64,000 nt of DNA from Ruegeria haliotis (lineage in GTDB: Bacteria > Pseudomonadota > Alphaproteobacteria > Rhodobacterales > Rhodobacteraceae): contig NZ_JABXWT010000012.1 in assembly GCF_013377785.1 (NCBI RefSeq), positions 57,305 to 121,304 of the forward strand, written 5' to 3'. The translations under genes were made by a program, and so were the position numbers. The stretch's first letter is position 1. Each line of letters starts with the position of its first letter. Positions 54,613 to 63,861 of this stretch are shown piece after piece. Under the pieces are notes generated by a model. That model saw only the letters and a list, made by a program, of their open reading frames with translations. It did no database searches and was not told the DNA's origin.

Positions 54613-54927
54613 TTGCCCCGACAAATGGGAAAGGCACTGACCACCTTTGACTTCAACAGCAACGACATTCGAGTTGTGGACATGAATGGTGATCCTTGGT
54701 TCATCGCTGTGGACACTTTTCGCGAATTGCAGATGAAGTCCCACAACGGAAGTTTCAGGCATCAACTAAAGAAACTCGGCGAAGACGAGACTATGCTTAG
54801 GAAATCAGACGTCCGGAATTTTGAACAAGCGAATGTCTGCAATGGGACGAGCTCAACTTTATGCAAGAATCATTCATTTTTTACGCTACCCCGAGAAATT
54901 ATTGGTCGAAGCCGTAGCTCGGGTTAG
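54613..54927 (+). pseudogene. BRO-N antirepressor remnant
   Basis: Frame of 104 codons whose start (TTFDFNSNDIRVVDMNGDPWFIAVD) matches the BRO-N domain of phage antirepressors, followed by FRHQLKKLGEDET. Behind residue 75 the frame loses similarity, and pieces that look like the domain's end continue in another frame (near 54860), which suggests a frameshift. The usual C-terminal domain is absent. It supports a prophage-like origin of the first part of the island. Confidence 0.6.
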
Positions 54928-55042
54928 AGTCCACTGCTACGCCATGAAATTTTATTTCGTTTACTAAGTGAAAATTGAAACGTCATGACAAGGCCAACAC
55001 GATAGTCTAATTGTTCACAACAAATTAAAATAAGACAACGTC

Positions 55043-56938
55043 TTGGTGAATTCTGTGGAACATGTGGCCTTTACGTTCGAGATGGGGGTAGTTTGCGCGC
55101 TGTTGGCGTTTACCGTTTTCCTGTTCGTTTCCGAAATTGTCAGGATAGACCTTTCTGCCATACTAGTTCTGGTCATTGTTGGTCTGCTTAGTTACGCGCC
55201 AGGGCTTGAAAAGCTCGCAGATGTTCCGCACTTGTTCGACGGATTTGCGTCAAATGCCGTTATTTCTATCATCGCGGTAATGATCGTGGGCGCGGGGCTG
55301 GACAAAACTGGCATCATGAACAAGGTCGCAGCGGTCATTTTGAAGTACGGCGGCACAGCCGAGAATAGAGTCCTACCGATAGTTTCGGGCACCGTCGGCG
55401 TTATTTCATCTTTTATGCAGAACGTGGGGGCAGCCGCACTTTTTCTGCCCGTTGTCAGCCGGATATCGTCAAGGTCAGGGATTCCACTTTCACGTCTGCT
55501 GATGCCAATGGGATTTTGCGCCATTTTGGGTGGCACAATGACGATGGTTGGATCTTCACCGCTTATCTTGCTGAATGATCTGGTCCAAACGGCAAACCAG
55601 GGGTTGCCTGATGGGCAAAAAATCGAGCCGTTCGGACTTTTTTCAGTGACGCCCATCGGCGTTGTCTTAGTCCTTACCGGGATTGCGTATTTTTTACTGC
55701 TTGGCCGATGGGTACTACCTGGCGATGCCGGGTCTGACAACACGGGCACTGGACAGGGAACACAAGAGTACCTGCAACGGGTCTATGGGCTCAAAGCAGA
55801 TGTATTTGAGGTGGTCGTGCCCGCAGAGAGTCCGCTGGTGGGGCAGATGTTGGCGGATATCAACCATGAAAACCATCTCTACATAATTTCGACGTTTTTT
55901 CGCGGAAAGACTTCGATGGTTCAGGTTCTGACGGCCGAGATTGCCGCTCCCTGCAGGCTTGCGATCATAGGGAATTGGGGGGATGTGGAGGAATTTGCCC
56001 AGAAATTCGGTCTGACTGTTCTTCCGGAGTTGGACATCTTCGTTGAAGAATTTGCACCTACCAATGCCGGAATAGCCGAAGTTGTTGTGACGCCAGACAG
56101 CAAGCTGATTGGTAAGTGCCCCCGCGAGCTTTTGTTTCGCAAAACATATGGCATGTCGTTGCTTGCAATCCATCGAGGAGAAGAAACACTCAGCCACGTG
56201 GAGACCGAAACACATGAGCCCACTCAGATCGGGCTCGAGAAATTCCGGGCAGGCGATATGCTTGTTGCACATACCAGGTGGGACAACCTGATGCGGATCA
56301 AGCGGGACCCAGACTTTGTCGTCGTAACAACGGATTTTCCGCAGGATGAATTGCGGCCGCAAAAGGTCGGCTGGGCCTTGGCCTTTTTTGCGATTTCGCT
56401 GTCGCTGATATTGTTCACCGACGTTCGCTTATCGCTTTGCCTGTTGACTGGCGCAGCCGGAATGATGCTCACCCGTGTGCTTAGTGTGGACGAAGCATAT
56501 CGCGCGGTCGGGTGGAATACTGTTTTCCTACTCGCATGCCTTATACCGCTGGGGCAAGCCGTTCAAAATACTGGAACTGCAGCTTGGATTGCGCAACAAA
56601 TAATGATCATTCTGGATGGTTGGCCAATTTGGGCGCTTCAGGCCGGCGTCGCAATACTCGCTACTGCTTTTTCGCTCGTTATGTCAAACGTGGGAGCCAC
56701 CGTGTTGCTTGTGCCCCTTGCCGTTTCGATTGCTGTGGCGGCGGGTGGTAACCCAGCCGTCTTTGCACTTACCGTAGCAATTTCAACTTCAAACAGCTTC
56801 ATCATTCCGACCCACCAAGTAAACGCTCTGATTATGGGGCCCGCGGGCTATAAGGTTATGGACTTTGTACGTTCAGGTGGGGTCATGACAGTTCTGTTCC
56901 TAGTTGTTTCCTTACTGATGCTCAACGTAATTTACTGA
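55043..56938 (+). CDS. SLC13-family permease with two RCK-C domains
   Basis: Membrane carrier of 631 residues. Helices lie in two halves (about 14-230 and 455-631). The SLC13 signatures are FMQNVGAAALFLPVVSRI and GGTMTMVGSSPLILLND in the first half and LVMSNVGATVLLVPLAV in the second. Between them two RCK-C (TrkA-C) domains occur: ESPLVGQMLADINHENHLYIISTFF (near 265) and DSKLIGKCPRELLFRKTYGMSLLAI (near 350). Such carriers move sulfate, dicarboxylates or other anions. The start is uncertain: TTG 55043, GTG 55046 or ATG 55082. It appears intact within the decayed region. Confidence 0.82.
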   Translation: MVNSVEHVAFTFEMGVVCALLAFTVFLFVSEIVRIDLSAILVLVIVGLLSYAPGLEKLADVPHLFDGFASNAVISIIAVMIVGAGLDKTGIMNKVAAVILKYGGTAENRVLPIVSGTVGVISSFMQNVGAAALFLPVVSRISSRSGIPLSRLLMPMGFCAILGGTMTMVGSSPLILLNDLVQTANQGLPDGQKIEPFGLFSVTPIGVVLVLTGIAYFLLLGRWVLPGDAGSDNTGTGQGTQEYLQRVYGLKADVFEVVVPAESPLVGQMLADINHENHLYIISTFFRGKTSMVQVLTAEIAAPCRLAIIGNWGDVEEFAQKFGLTVLPELDIFVEEFAPTNAGIAEVVVTPDSKLIGKCPRELLFRKTYGMSLLAIHRGEETLSHVETETHEPTQIGLEKFRAGDMLVAHTRWDNLMRIKRDPDFVVVTTDFPQDELRPQKVGWALAFFAISLSLILFTDVRLSLCLLTGAAGMMLTRVLSVDEAYRAVGWNTVFLLACLIPLGQAVQNTGTAAWIAQQIMIILDGWPIWALQAGVAILATAFSLVMSNVGATVLLVPLAVSIAVAAGGNPAVFALTVAISTSNSFIIPTHQVNALIMGPAGYKVMDFVRSGGVMTVLFLVVSLLMLNVIY

Positions 56939-57256
56939 ATTTCTTGAACCGGCCAACAATCAAATTTTTGCGTATCAGAGTTTACTGCATCCAGTGACCT
57001 TTGAATTTTGGAAGCACCGTCTGATGGCCCAAAATCTAATAAGGCGGGTCCCACTGAGGCAACCAAATTAACTGTTCAAAAACGGAAATGAGCGGAAAAT
57101 ATTATGGCGGCTTAATCCGCGGAGTGTGAATTGGTTCCTTGTCGGATTTCGCTGTCACAGCGAATGACATGGTGTGATCGCGGTGGTTGCTCTCCTTGGA
57201 CAACCGAGGTCTGATATTATCAGCCTCACCAATCAAAAGCCGTGAGGAGAACGACC
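56939..57256. other. Gap before the IS110-family pseudogene
   Basis: 318 bases without a gene. AT-rich up to about 57100, then GC-richer sequence that probably is the left flank of the IS110-type element. No clear terminal repeat was found, as is normal for this IS family. Confidence 0.45.
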
Positions 57257-58296
57257 ATGAGCCATTATGTTGGTCTCGACGTTTCATTGAAAGAAGTTTC
57301 GGTTTGCGTTGTGGATGCGGAAGGCACGGTCTTGCATCGGCGTCTGTTCCGGCAGAACCGGATACCATTTCAGAATAGATTTCGCGGAAGGCCCCCAATG
57401 TGGAGCGCGTGGTGCATGAAAGCGGGATAATGGCCACCTGGCTGACGCGTGAACTTGCACGCCGAGCGGTGCCGATCACCTGTATCGACGCGCGTATGGC
57501 GCATAAGGCTTTGTCTGCACGTCTCAACAAATCGGACAAGGCTGACGCGGAAGGATTGGCACAGTTGGCGCGGACCGGCTGGTTCACCGAGGTCCACATT
57601 CGTAGTGAAGCGTCGGACCGCGTGCGAGCATTAATTGCAGCGCGGGAAAGACTGATCCGCATGCACAAGAATCTTGAAGCTCATATCCGCGGCGTCCTGA
57701 AGACTTTCGGCATTCGCATGACGCCTGTTCTACGCGCGCACTATCGACAAGGGTTCCGCGAACAACTCGCCGAGGCTGGTTCTTGTGATCCAATGTTGGA
57801 GCTTCTGGCGCAAACGATGATCCCGATCCACAAAAAGCTTTGCGCCTCGGCGGAAATGCTGAGTTATGAATTGATGCATGTTGCCAAACAGAGCCCACTG
57901 GCACGTCGCCTCATGACCGTGCCGGGTGTTGGGCCGCTGGTCGCGCTAAACTTCATTGCGACAATAGATGATGCAAGCCGGTTCCGCCGGTCGCGCGATG
58001 TCGGCGCGTTCCTGGGACTGACACCACGACGATACCAATCGGGTGAGATCGACAGAACAGGCCGCATCTCCAAATGCGGGGATGCCGAGATGCGTCGATT
58101 GCTCGTGTCCGCCGCCACGTCCCTGATGACACAGGTCAGGCGGTTCTCAGCTCTCAAATCCCGGGCAATCCGCCTCAGTACGCGCAAAGGCTTCAAGAAG
58201 GCCGCTGTGGCAACCGCGCGCAAAATAGCCGTGATCCTCCACGCAATCAGGCGCAATGGAACCGAGTTCACCTGGACAAAGGAGCCTGCAACCTGA
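57257..58296 (+). pseudogene. IS110-family transposase, broken
   Basis: The transposase starts MSHYVGLDVSLKEVSVCVVD, the DEDD-type N-terminal domain of IS110. Near 57335 the reading moves to another frame (one-base shift), continues as VPAEPDTISE, then meets an in-frame TAG at 57376-57378, after which NVERVVHESG and the rest run open to 58296. The C-terminal transposase_20 domain is complete, with MTVPGVGPLVALNFIATIDD and DVGAFLGLTPRRYQSGEIDR. So one frameshift and one nonsense change, probably Trp to stop, inactivated it. Confidence 0.85.
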
Positions 58297-58795
58297 CAAA
58301 CAGAATACCCGCCAAGGATAGAGTGGGTTTGGCGTCCTCCGGGACGGAGGCAGATCGATCTCGCGTAAAGCGGTCGAGGTGGCGGAACCAGCCCAACCTC
58401 GTGAATGACATTCAAGACGATCAGCCCTGGACGCCATCATGAAGCAGCATCACCTGACTTCGGAGAGAACCAAGACCCCGGTGGACAACAAATCCAACGC
58501 CCTTGACAAAACCGCGATCAGAGAACCGGTTCTGTAGGCCGCAACGCAGCAGCGCTGAACGTCGCTCAAAGTCCGCATAGGGCCGTCCTCATCTATCCCA
58601 GATCGGCCTGTCTGCAGGATGCTGCGCGTTATCTGAAGTCTCCACTGAACTCCATACCGACCAATGCTGCGCATTTTATCAATGGCCGCAATTCGCGCTT
58701 GCTCCTCAATTTCGGCAACTCCGCATAGCCTAGCGACATTGTGGATGGGGGAGCTATGGCTTATCGATATACCTTTATTTTGATATGGAAAGCGA
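58297..58795. other. 499 bases between the transposase and the LysR pseudogene
   Basis: No supported gene. The first 150-250 bases probably are the right flank of the IS element. A minus-strand frame of 74 codons at 58450-58674 shows no family features. The end is AT-rich and may hold the old lysR promoter. Confidence 0.4.
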
Positions 58796-59242
58796 ATGCC
58801 GATGACCTTCGAACAACTGCGTACTTTCCTATGGGTTGCACGGCTCGGCGGCTTTCGCAGGGCCTCCGAAAGGCTGCATCTATCTCAGCCTGCGGTGTCA
58901 CCGCGCATCGCCAACTTGTAAGATGAACTGCAATCCAAGCTGTTTGAGCGTGGGCTTGGGGACCTAATCCTTACCAAAAAAGGACAGCAACTCCTGAGCT
59001 ATGCCGAGCAGATGCTGTTCGTCGAGGAAGAGATTAAACAGCGCGTCGCAAATCCGGCGGAGACCGAAGGGCTGTTTCGCATTGGCGCATCGGAAACGAT
59101 TGCCCAGGCCCGGTTACCCGCCTTCATTCAAGCCCTCAGCGCGCAGTTTCCTCGGGTCAATGTGGACCTGACAGTGGACATATCTGTCAATCTCAGAGCC
59201 GCAGTTCTGGAACGGCGGCTACCCGAGTTCCGATCTGAATGA
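58796..59242 (+). pseudogene. LysR-family regulator, broken and truncated
   Basis: Translation from 58796 gives MPMTFEQLRTFLWVARLGGF, then RLHLSQPAVSPRIANL, an in-frame TAA at 58919-58921, and DELQSKLFERG. This is the LysR helix-turn-helix with a nonsense change, probably Glu to stop. The frame goes on through LFRIGASETIAQARLPAFIQAL into the ligand domain but stops at 59242, about half the normal length. Weak LysR-like pieces in other frames follow, so further indels are likely. Confidence 0.8.
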
Positions 59243-59689
59243 ATGTTTATGTGCTGCCGGCAAGTAAACCTCACTTGGGTGCATAGCCGAGGCGCTCGTC
59301 GGACGCGATCCTTGTGGCGCTCGCCAGCAGACGGCTACATCGAACCGATGACCATCTAGCTGTCCATGTTGTATCCTGTGTGTTCAAAGTTTGCTCTGGC
59401 AATTGGCTCACGTTGGCCTATAGCACCCTTGTGCCGGAGGTTAGACCGATGGCTCCGCTGACTGAAAACGGTGCAGACAATCGATCTTTGGGTCGCTGGA
59501 TTTGATCGGTTTTTTGTGGTAAGATTCTCACCGTATTCTAACACTACCAGCGTTGGTATTCCCAATTTAAACGGGCTAGCGGTACTGACACTAAGATTTT
59601 CGAAGTCGTTTGTCCGACGTGTGGTTTCAGTTCTTGTCGGTCGGATATTGTATTGTGGCAATGCTAATTTTGGCACCGAGATAGGAGCT
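59243..59689. other. 447 bases before the SOD-like gene
   Basis: No supported gene. The left part may contain worn remains of the LysR ligand domain. The right part (about 59500-59680) is AT-rich and is the probable promoter region of the following plus-strand group. Confidence 0.4.
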
Positions 59690-60301
59690 ATGAGTAACTC
59701 GAGCGCGCTTAGTTCTTTTCTGCAATATGCTATCGCGACTCTTTTGGTGTTGCTGGCGGCGCCAAGTTCAGCCGAGATGGTTTTGGCACCGGTATATCGG
59801 ATCTCTACTGATGGCGTGCACGAGCAAATCGGGACCGTTGTCGCGGTGCAACGGGAGGCCTCGTTAGAGATTCGCCTTTGGTTGGATCCCTTTCCGCCTG
59901 GCTGGCATGCCATGCATGTGCATGACAATCCAGACTGCGGTCCGGCGATTGAGAACGGCGTTTCGGTCGCCGGCGGCGCGGCCGGCGGGCATTTTGACCC
60001 GAATGGAGCTATGGCTGATATGGTCGGCACGCAGCACATGCCGGCAGTACGGGACGGAAAGGCCAGGCAAAGCTCAGATCCTGGCGAGCAATCTAGCAAT
60101 CTCAGGCCGCTCGGCGATCTTCCGGCTGTCTACACCAATGAGCGCGGGACAACAGATACCCGCATTCTGAGCTATCGGCTGCACGTCGGGCAAATCCGAG
60201 GCCGTTCCCTAATCCTCCATGCTCACCCTGAGACAACCGACGATCCGCGTCTGCCCAGCGGTGGAGGCCCGAAGATTGCCTGCGCCATTTTTCCAGATTG
60301 A
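59690..60301 (+). CDS. Secreted Cu/Zn superoxide dismutase-like protein lacking a zinc ligand
   Basis: Protein of 203 residues with a Sec signal peptide (about 1-28, ending SSAEM). Copper ligands of SodC are kept: His76 and His78 (HAMHVHDNP), His101 (GGHFDPNG) and His177 (LILHAHPET). The structural Cys pair (Cys83, Cys198) and Asp143 (LGDLP) are also present. The His that precedes LGDLP in normal enzymes is Pro140, and a longer insert replaces the TGKHxGP part, so the zinc site is incomplete. It may be a copper-only dismutase or a copper-binding protein. AGGAG precedes the ATG; the next gene follows after 10 bases. Confidence 0.82.
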   Translation: MSNSSALSSFLQYAIATLLVLLAAPSSAEMVLAPVYRISTDGVHEQIGTVVAVQREASLEIRLWLDPFPPGWHAMHVHDNPDCGPAIENGVSVAGGAAGGHFDPNGAMADMVGTQHMPAVRDGKARQSSDPGEQSSNLRPLGDLPAVYTNERGTTDTRILSYRLHVGQIRGRSLILHAHPETTDDPRLPSGGGPKIACAIFPD

Positions 60302-60311
60302 GGAGAAACCT

Positions 60312-62369
60312 ATGCCGACTGCAGCTTTGCATTGTGTAACCTTGGCCAGCCTAGCTACGGCCCTTTTTCCCGTCGTGGCCTCGTCCCACGGGGATGGCTA
60401 TCCCAGCCTTTATGTGGCTGAGATGGGAGTCGATGCAGGTAAATGCGTCGATCCCGCCACGCCGTGCCGAACCATCGCCTATGCACTTTCGAAAGCGGAG
60501 AAGGGCGATGAGATTCGCGTTGCCTATGGGACCTTCGAATTCGAGACCGAGCGACAGGAGGATGCTCTGAAACTGCTTGGCCGCGTAGTACGGGTCCGGG
60601 GTGGCTACGACCCAGACAGGGGATTCGAAAGGCAGGTACACGATCCCAGGATTACGTTCCTTACCGGTCCGGCTGATGATTTCCGCTTCAGGCTGGCAGA
60701 AGCTGGGTTCTTTTTGTTGCCGGAGACAGCGCATGGCCGGATGGATCCGCATGCCAAAGTGATTCTGGCGCAGGCGGACGCACCGGATGGACCTGTCGGA
60801 TATGTCTCTCAAGGTGGGGCAGACACCGGTGACTGTACAAACCCAAGTGCGCCCTGCCAGACAATCGCCTACGCTGTTTCACGGGCCGGAGATGGTCAGG
60901 AGATCCGGGTGTCCGAGGGCCAATTTGACCTGGACTTAGACACGCTGGCCGATGCTCAGGCTCGACAAGTCGTGGTGACGGGAAGTTTTGCTCGGGCAAG
61001 CGGCTTCGCGGCAAGGCTGGCGGCGCCAAACGTGGCGGCGCTTGCTACGGTTGTAAGCGGTCCACCCGACCTGGATCGCGGGGAGCTAGCGCGCAACGGC
61101 ATCCGGCTGCAACAGGACCGCAAGTTCCGTTCGATTGCGCCGGCGCTGCGCAGCAGCGAGATCAAGGGCCCGGCCAAATGCATCGACGGACTGGCCGACG
61201 GGCACCCCTGCAAGGGGATCGACCGCGTCGCACAGATGCCGCTTGGGGCCTTCTCCTCGCAACCCGGTGATGCCAACGACATTTGGGGTTTTCGCGACCT
61301 AAACGACAACCGCGAATATGCAATCATCGGACTGCAGAACGGGACGGCCGTGGTGGATGTCACAGATCCCGAAAACCCGGCTGAAATAGGCACCGTTCCG
61401 GGGCTGCCGACTATTTGGCGGGACGTGAAGGTCTATCAGACCTTCGACGAGAGCGAGGATCGATGGAAGGCCTATGCTTACGTCACTGCAGACGATTCCG
61501 GCGCGCAAAGTCACGGTATCGTCGTCATCGATCTCACGGACTTGCCAAACAGCATCAGCGCAGCGGCGACGCTCGACCTGGTAGATATATCGCACAACGT
61601 CTATATTTCGAACGTCGATTACAGTACCGGGGCCGCACTGGAAGGGTTGACACCTTTCGTCTATATTCTTGGTTCCAATTTCGGCGATCCATCGACGATC
61701 GGGGCCTTTTTTATCCTCGACGTGAGCGATCCGATCAATCCAGTAGTTGTGCAATCGCCGCCGACGGAGTCTTCGTACACGCATGATGCGACAACGTTGA
61801 ATATCGACGACGATCGAGCGACAGCCTGCGCCGCAAGTCCGTGCGAAGTACTGATTGATTATTCCGAAGACACGGTGGACATTTGGGACGTCACGGAAAA
61901 GGGCAATGCTCGCAAGCTGGGCTCGGCAACCTATTCCGAAAGTGAATATATCCATTCCGGCTGGTGGACCGAGGATAAGAACTTCGTGCTGATCCACGAT
62001 GAGTTGGATGAGGCGGATGGCGGCCTCAATACAACGATCCGGGTACTGGACATTCGCGATCTCGAAGCGCCGACGATCGCCGCGACCTGGACCGGGCCGA
62101 CGCGTGCCATCGATCATAATGGATTCACATTAGGCGACGAGTACTTGGTCTCGACCTACCGGCGCGGACTGACTGTCCTGGACATTTCGGATCCTGTGAA
62201 CCTGGTCGCAATAAATCCAGAGGAACTGGCGCGCTTCGACACCTACATCGAAGCCTCCGCCGACGACGCTGAGTTCAACGGCGCTTGGGGAACCTATCCA
62301 TTCCTGCCCTCGGGTACGATTCTCGTTAGCGATATCGAGGGCGGTCTATTCATGCTCAAACGGCAATAG
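60312..62369 (+). CDS. Secreted choice-of-anchor B beta-propeller protein
   Basis: Large exported protein of 685 residues with a signal peptide (about 1-25). The N-terminal part holds two repeats, near 33-80 and 168-215, each with a Cys-x6-Cys motif followed by TIAYALS or TIAYAVS and a GDEIRV or GQEIRV strand. From about 340 to the end runs a beta-propeller with repeated VVDVTDPENP, FILDVSDPINP, VLDIRDLEAP and VLDISDPVN (LVIVD-type) blades, which matches the choice-of-anchor B family. It starts 10 bases after the SOD-like gene with AGGAG at 60301, so the two are one operon. Confidence 0.83.
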   Translation: MPTAALHCVTLASLATALFPVVASSHGDGYPSLYVAEMGVDAGKCVDPATPCRTIAYALSKAEKGDEIRVAYGTFEFETERQEDALKLLGRVVRVRGGYDPDRGFERQVHDPRITFLTGPADDFRFRLAEAGFFLLPETAHGRMDPHAKVILAQADAPDGPVGYVSQGGADTGDCTNPSAPCQTIAYAVSRAGDGQEIRVSEGQFDLDLDTLADAQARQVVVTGSFARASGFAARLAAPNVAALATVVSGPPDLDRGELARNGIRLQQDRKFRSIAPALRSSEIKGPAKCIDGLADGHPCKGIDRVAQMPLGAFSSQPGDANDIWGFRDLNDNREYAIIGLQNGTAVVDVTDPENPAEIGTVPGLPTIWRDVKVYQTFDESEDRWKAYAYVTADDSGAQSHGIVVIDLTDLPNSISAAATLDLVDISHNVYISNVDYSTGAALEGLTPFVYILGSNFGDPSTIGAFFILDVSDPINPVVVQSPPTESSYTHDATTLNIDDDRATACAASPCEVLIDYSEDTVDIWDVTEKGNARKLGSATYSESEYIHSGWWTEDKNFVLIHDELDEADGGLNTTIRVLDIRDLEAPTIAATWTGPTRAIDHNGFTLGDEYLVSTYRRGLTVLDISDPVNLVAINPEELARFDTYIEASADDAEFNGAWGTYPFLPSGTILVSDIEGGLFMLKRQ

Positions 62370-62434
62370 GACAAGCCTGCTTAGCAGCGCGGCCCAAAAC
62401 TTTATCAATCATCAATTCAGTGAGGAAACCAATT

Positions 62435-63520
62435 ATGGCACGCAAGACGAAATCAAAGGCAACCACCATCGAGGGGCGTCAATGCGCCGCGATGCAACAG
62501 CACAATTATCTGGCGCAGACCGATGAGACCTACCGGACCAACAGGCGGCGAATCGAAGCCCTTTCGAGCCTCGCTCGCACCCAACCTCGAACCGACATCA
62601 TTCGTATTCCGGTGGTCGTACACGTGCTCTTCAACGACGATGCGGATAATATCAGCAGGGAGCAGATCGACAGCCAGATCGACGCGCTGAATCGCGACTT
62701 CCGTGCCCGCAATGCCGATCGCGTCGATATTCCGGATGCATTCAAGATGTTCGCGGTCGACACGCTGATCGAATTCGGCCTTGCCAAACGCGATCCTGAA
62801 CACCTTGAGACCTCTGGCATTACGCGAACCTGGACCTCCAAAACCGAGTTCCCCTACGATCCCTTTGACAACAATGCCACGGCACAGCTCGACAGCCTCA
62901 TCAAGCACGATGAATTCGGGAAGGCTGCCTGGCCTCGCGACCGCTATCTCAACATTTGGGTCTGCAAGATCGAGGGTGGCCTCTTGGGCTATGCGCAGTT
63001 TCCGGGCGGCCCGGCGGCAACGGATGGCGTGGTAATAAACAACACCGCCTTCGGAAGTGGCGGCACGGCGCTGGCGCCGTTTGACCTGGGACGCACGGCG
63101 GTGCACGAAGTTGGGCATTTCTTGGATTTGCTTCACATCTGGGGTGACGACAACGGCGGCTGCCTCGGCTCCGATAACATTTCGGACACACCGAACCAAG
63201 CCGGTCCGAATTCAGGCTCGAGCATAACGAACGAGAGCTTTCCTCTAATCAGCTGCAATAACGGCCCGAACGGCGACATGTTTATGAACTACATGGACTA
63301 TGTGAACGACGACACCATGGTCATGTTTTCAGCCGGACAGCTCGAGCGGATGAACGCAGCACTGGCTGGTCCTCGAAAGGCACTGTCGGAATCGGATGCG
63401 CTGGAGTCCGTAGCGACGGAGGAATTCCTTCTGGCCGGCGCCAACATGGACGTTATCGATCGGCACGCGGAAGCAGGCGATGAGATCGAGATGCGTTTCG
63501 ACGGAGTAGGCTGGGTCTAG
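62435..63520 (+). CDS. M43-type (pappalysin-like) zinc metalloprotease
   Basis: Metzincin of 361 residues. The long zinc motif HEVGHFLDLLH gives ligands His224, His228 and His234 with Glu225, and the Met-turn is MNYMDY (284-289). The strand IPVVVHVLFND (58-68) starts the catalytic domain. A short N-terminal segment contains RQCAAMQQH with Cys17, in the place of the latency cysteine of M43 proteases. No Sec signal peptide is visible: the N-terminus is MARKTKSKATT. ATG 62435 has GAGGAAACC ahead. It follows the propeller gene by 65 bases. Target unknown. Confidence 0.85.
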   Translation: MARKTKSKATTIEGRQCAAMQQHNYLAQTDETYRTNRRRIEALSSLARTQPRTDIIRIPVVVHVLFNDDADNISREQIDSQIDALNRDFRARNADRVDIPDAFKMFAVDTLIEFGLAKRDPEHLETSGITRTWTSKTEFPYDPFDNNATAQLDSLIKHDEFGKAAWPRDRYLNIWVCKIEGGLLGYAQFPGGPAATDGVVINNTAFGSGGTALAPFDLGRTAVHEVGHFLDLLHIWGDDNGGCLGSDNISDTPNQAGPNSGSSITNESFPLISCNNGPNGDMFMNYMDYVNDDTMVMFSAGQLERMNAALAGPRKALSESDALESVATEEFLLAGANMDVIDRHAEAGDEIEMRFDGVGWV

Positions 63521-63537
63521 GGGCGAGGTACTGAGGT

Positions 63538-63861
63538 GTGAACGAAGAGCAGGAAAAGGTCTTGGGTCGATGGGTGCATGTCCCTGAGGAGGATAAGGAG
63601 GGAATTCAGGTCTTTCGTCCCTCAGACTATCCACTGCCGCCGAGCCGAGGACGGGCACAACTCGCCTTTTATCCTGACCATACCGTCAAGGCCGCTGGCA
63701 TCGGTTCGAATGACATCGGTCGGGTTACACAAGGCCACTGGACCGGTACCACTGAGCAGGGCGGTACACTGGAGGTGACATTTGAAAATCTTGACGCGCG
63801 AAGCAGAGTCGAACTTCAAGACGAAAGCGGGCCAGTTCTCAAGCTGATCAAGTCACGATAA
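63538..63861 (+). CDS. Small protein of unknown function
   Basis: Frame of 107 residues from GTG 63538, 17 bases behind the metalloprotease gene. It starts NEEQEKVLGRWVHVPEEDKEG, is rich in Gly and charged residues, and has a beta-like pattern (RAQLAFYPDHTVKAAG, GHWTGTTEQGGTLEVTFENL) like small lipocalin-type proteins. No signal peptide or known domain. Being next to the protease it could be an inhibitor or partner, but nothing proves it. Confidence 0.55.
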   Translation: MNEEQEKVLGRWVHVPEEDKEGIQVFRPSDYPLPPSRGRAQLAFYPDHTVKAAGIGSNDIGRVTQGHWTGTTEQGGTLEVTFENLDARSRVELQDESGPVLKLIKSR

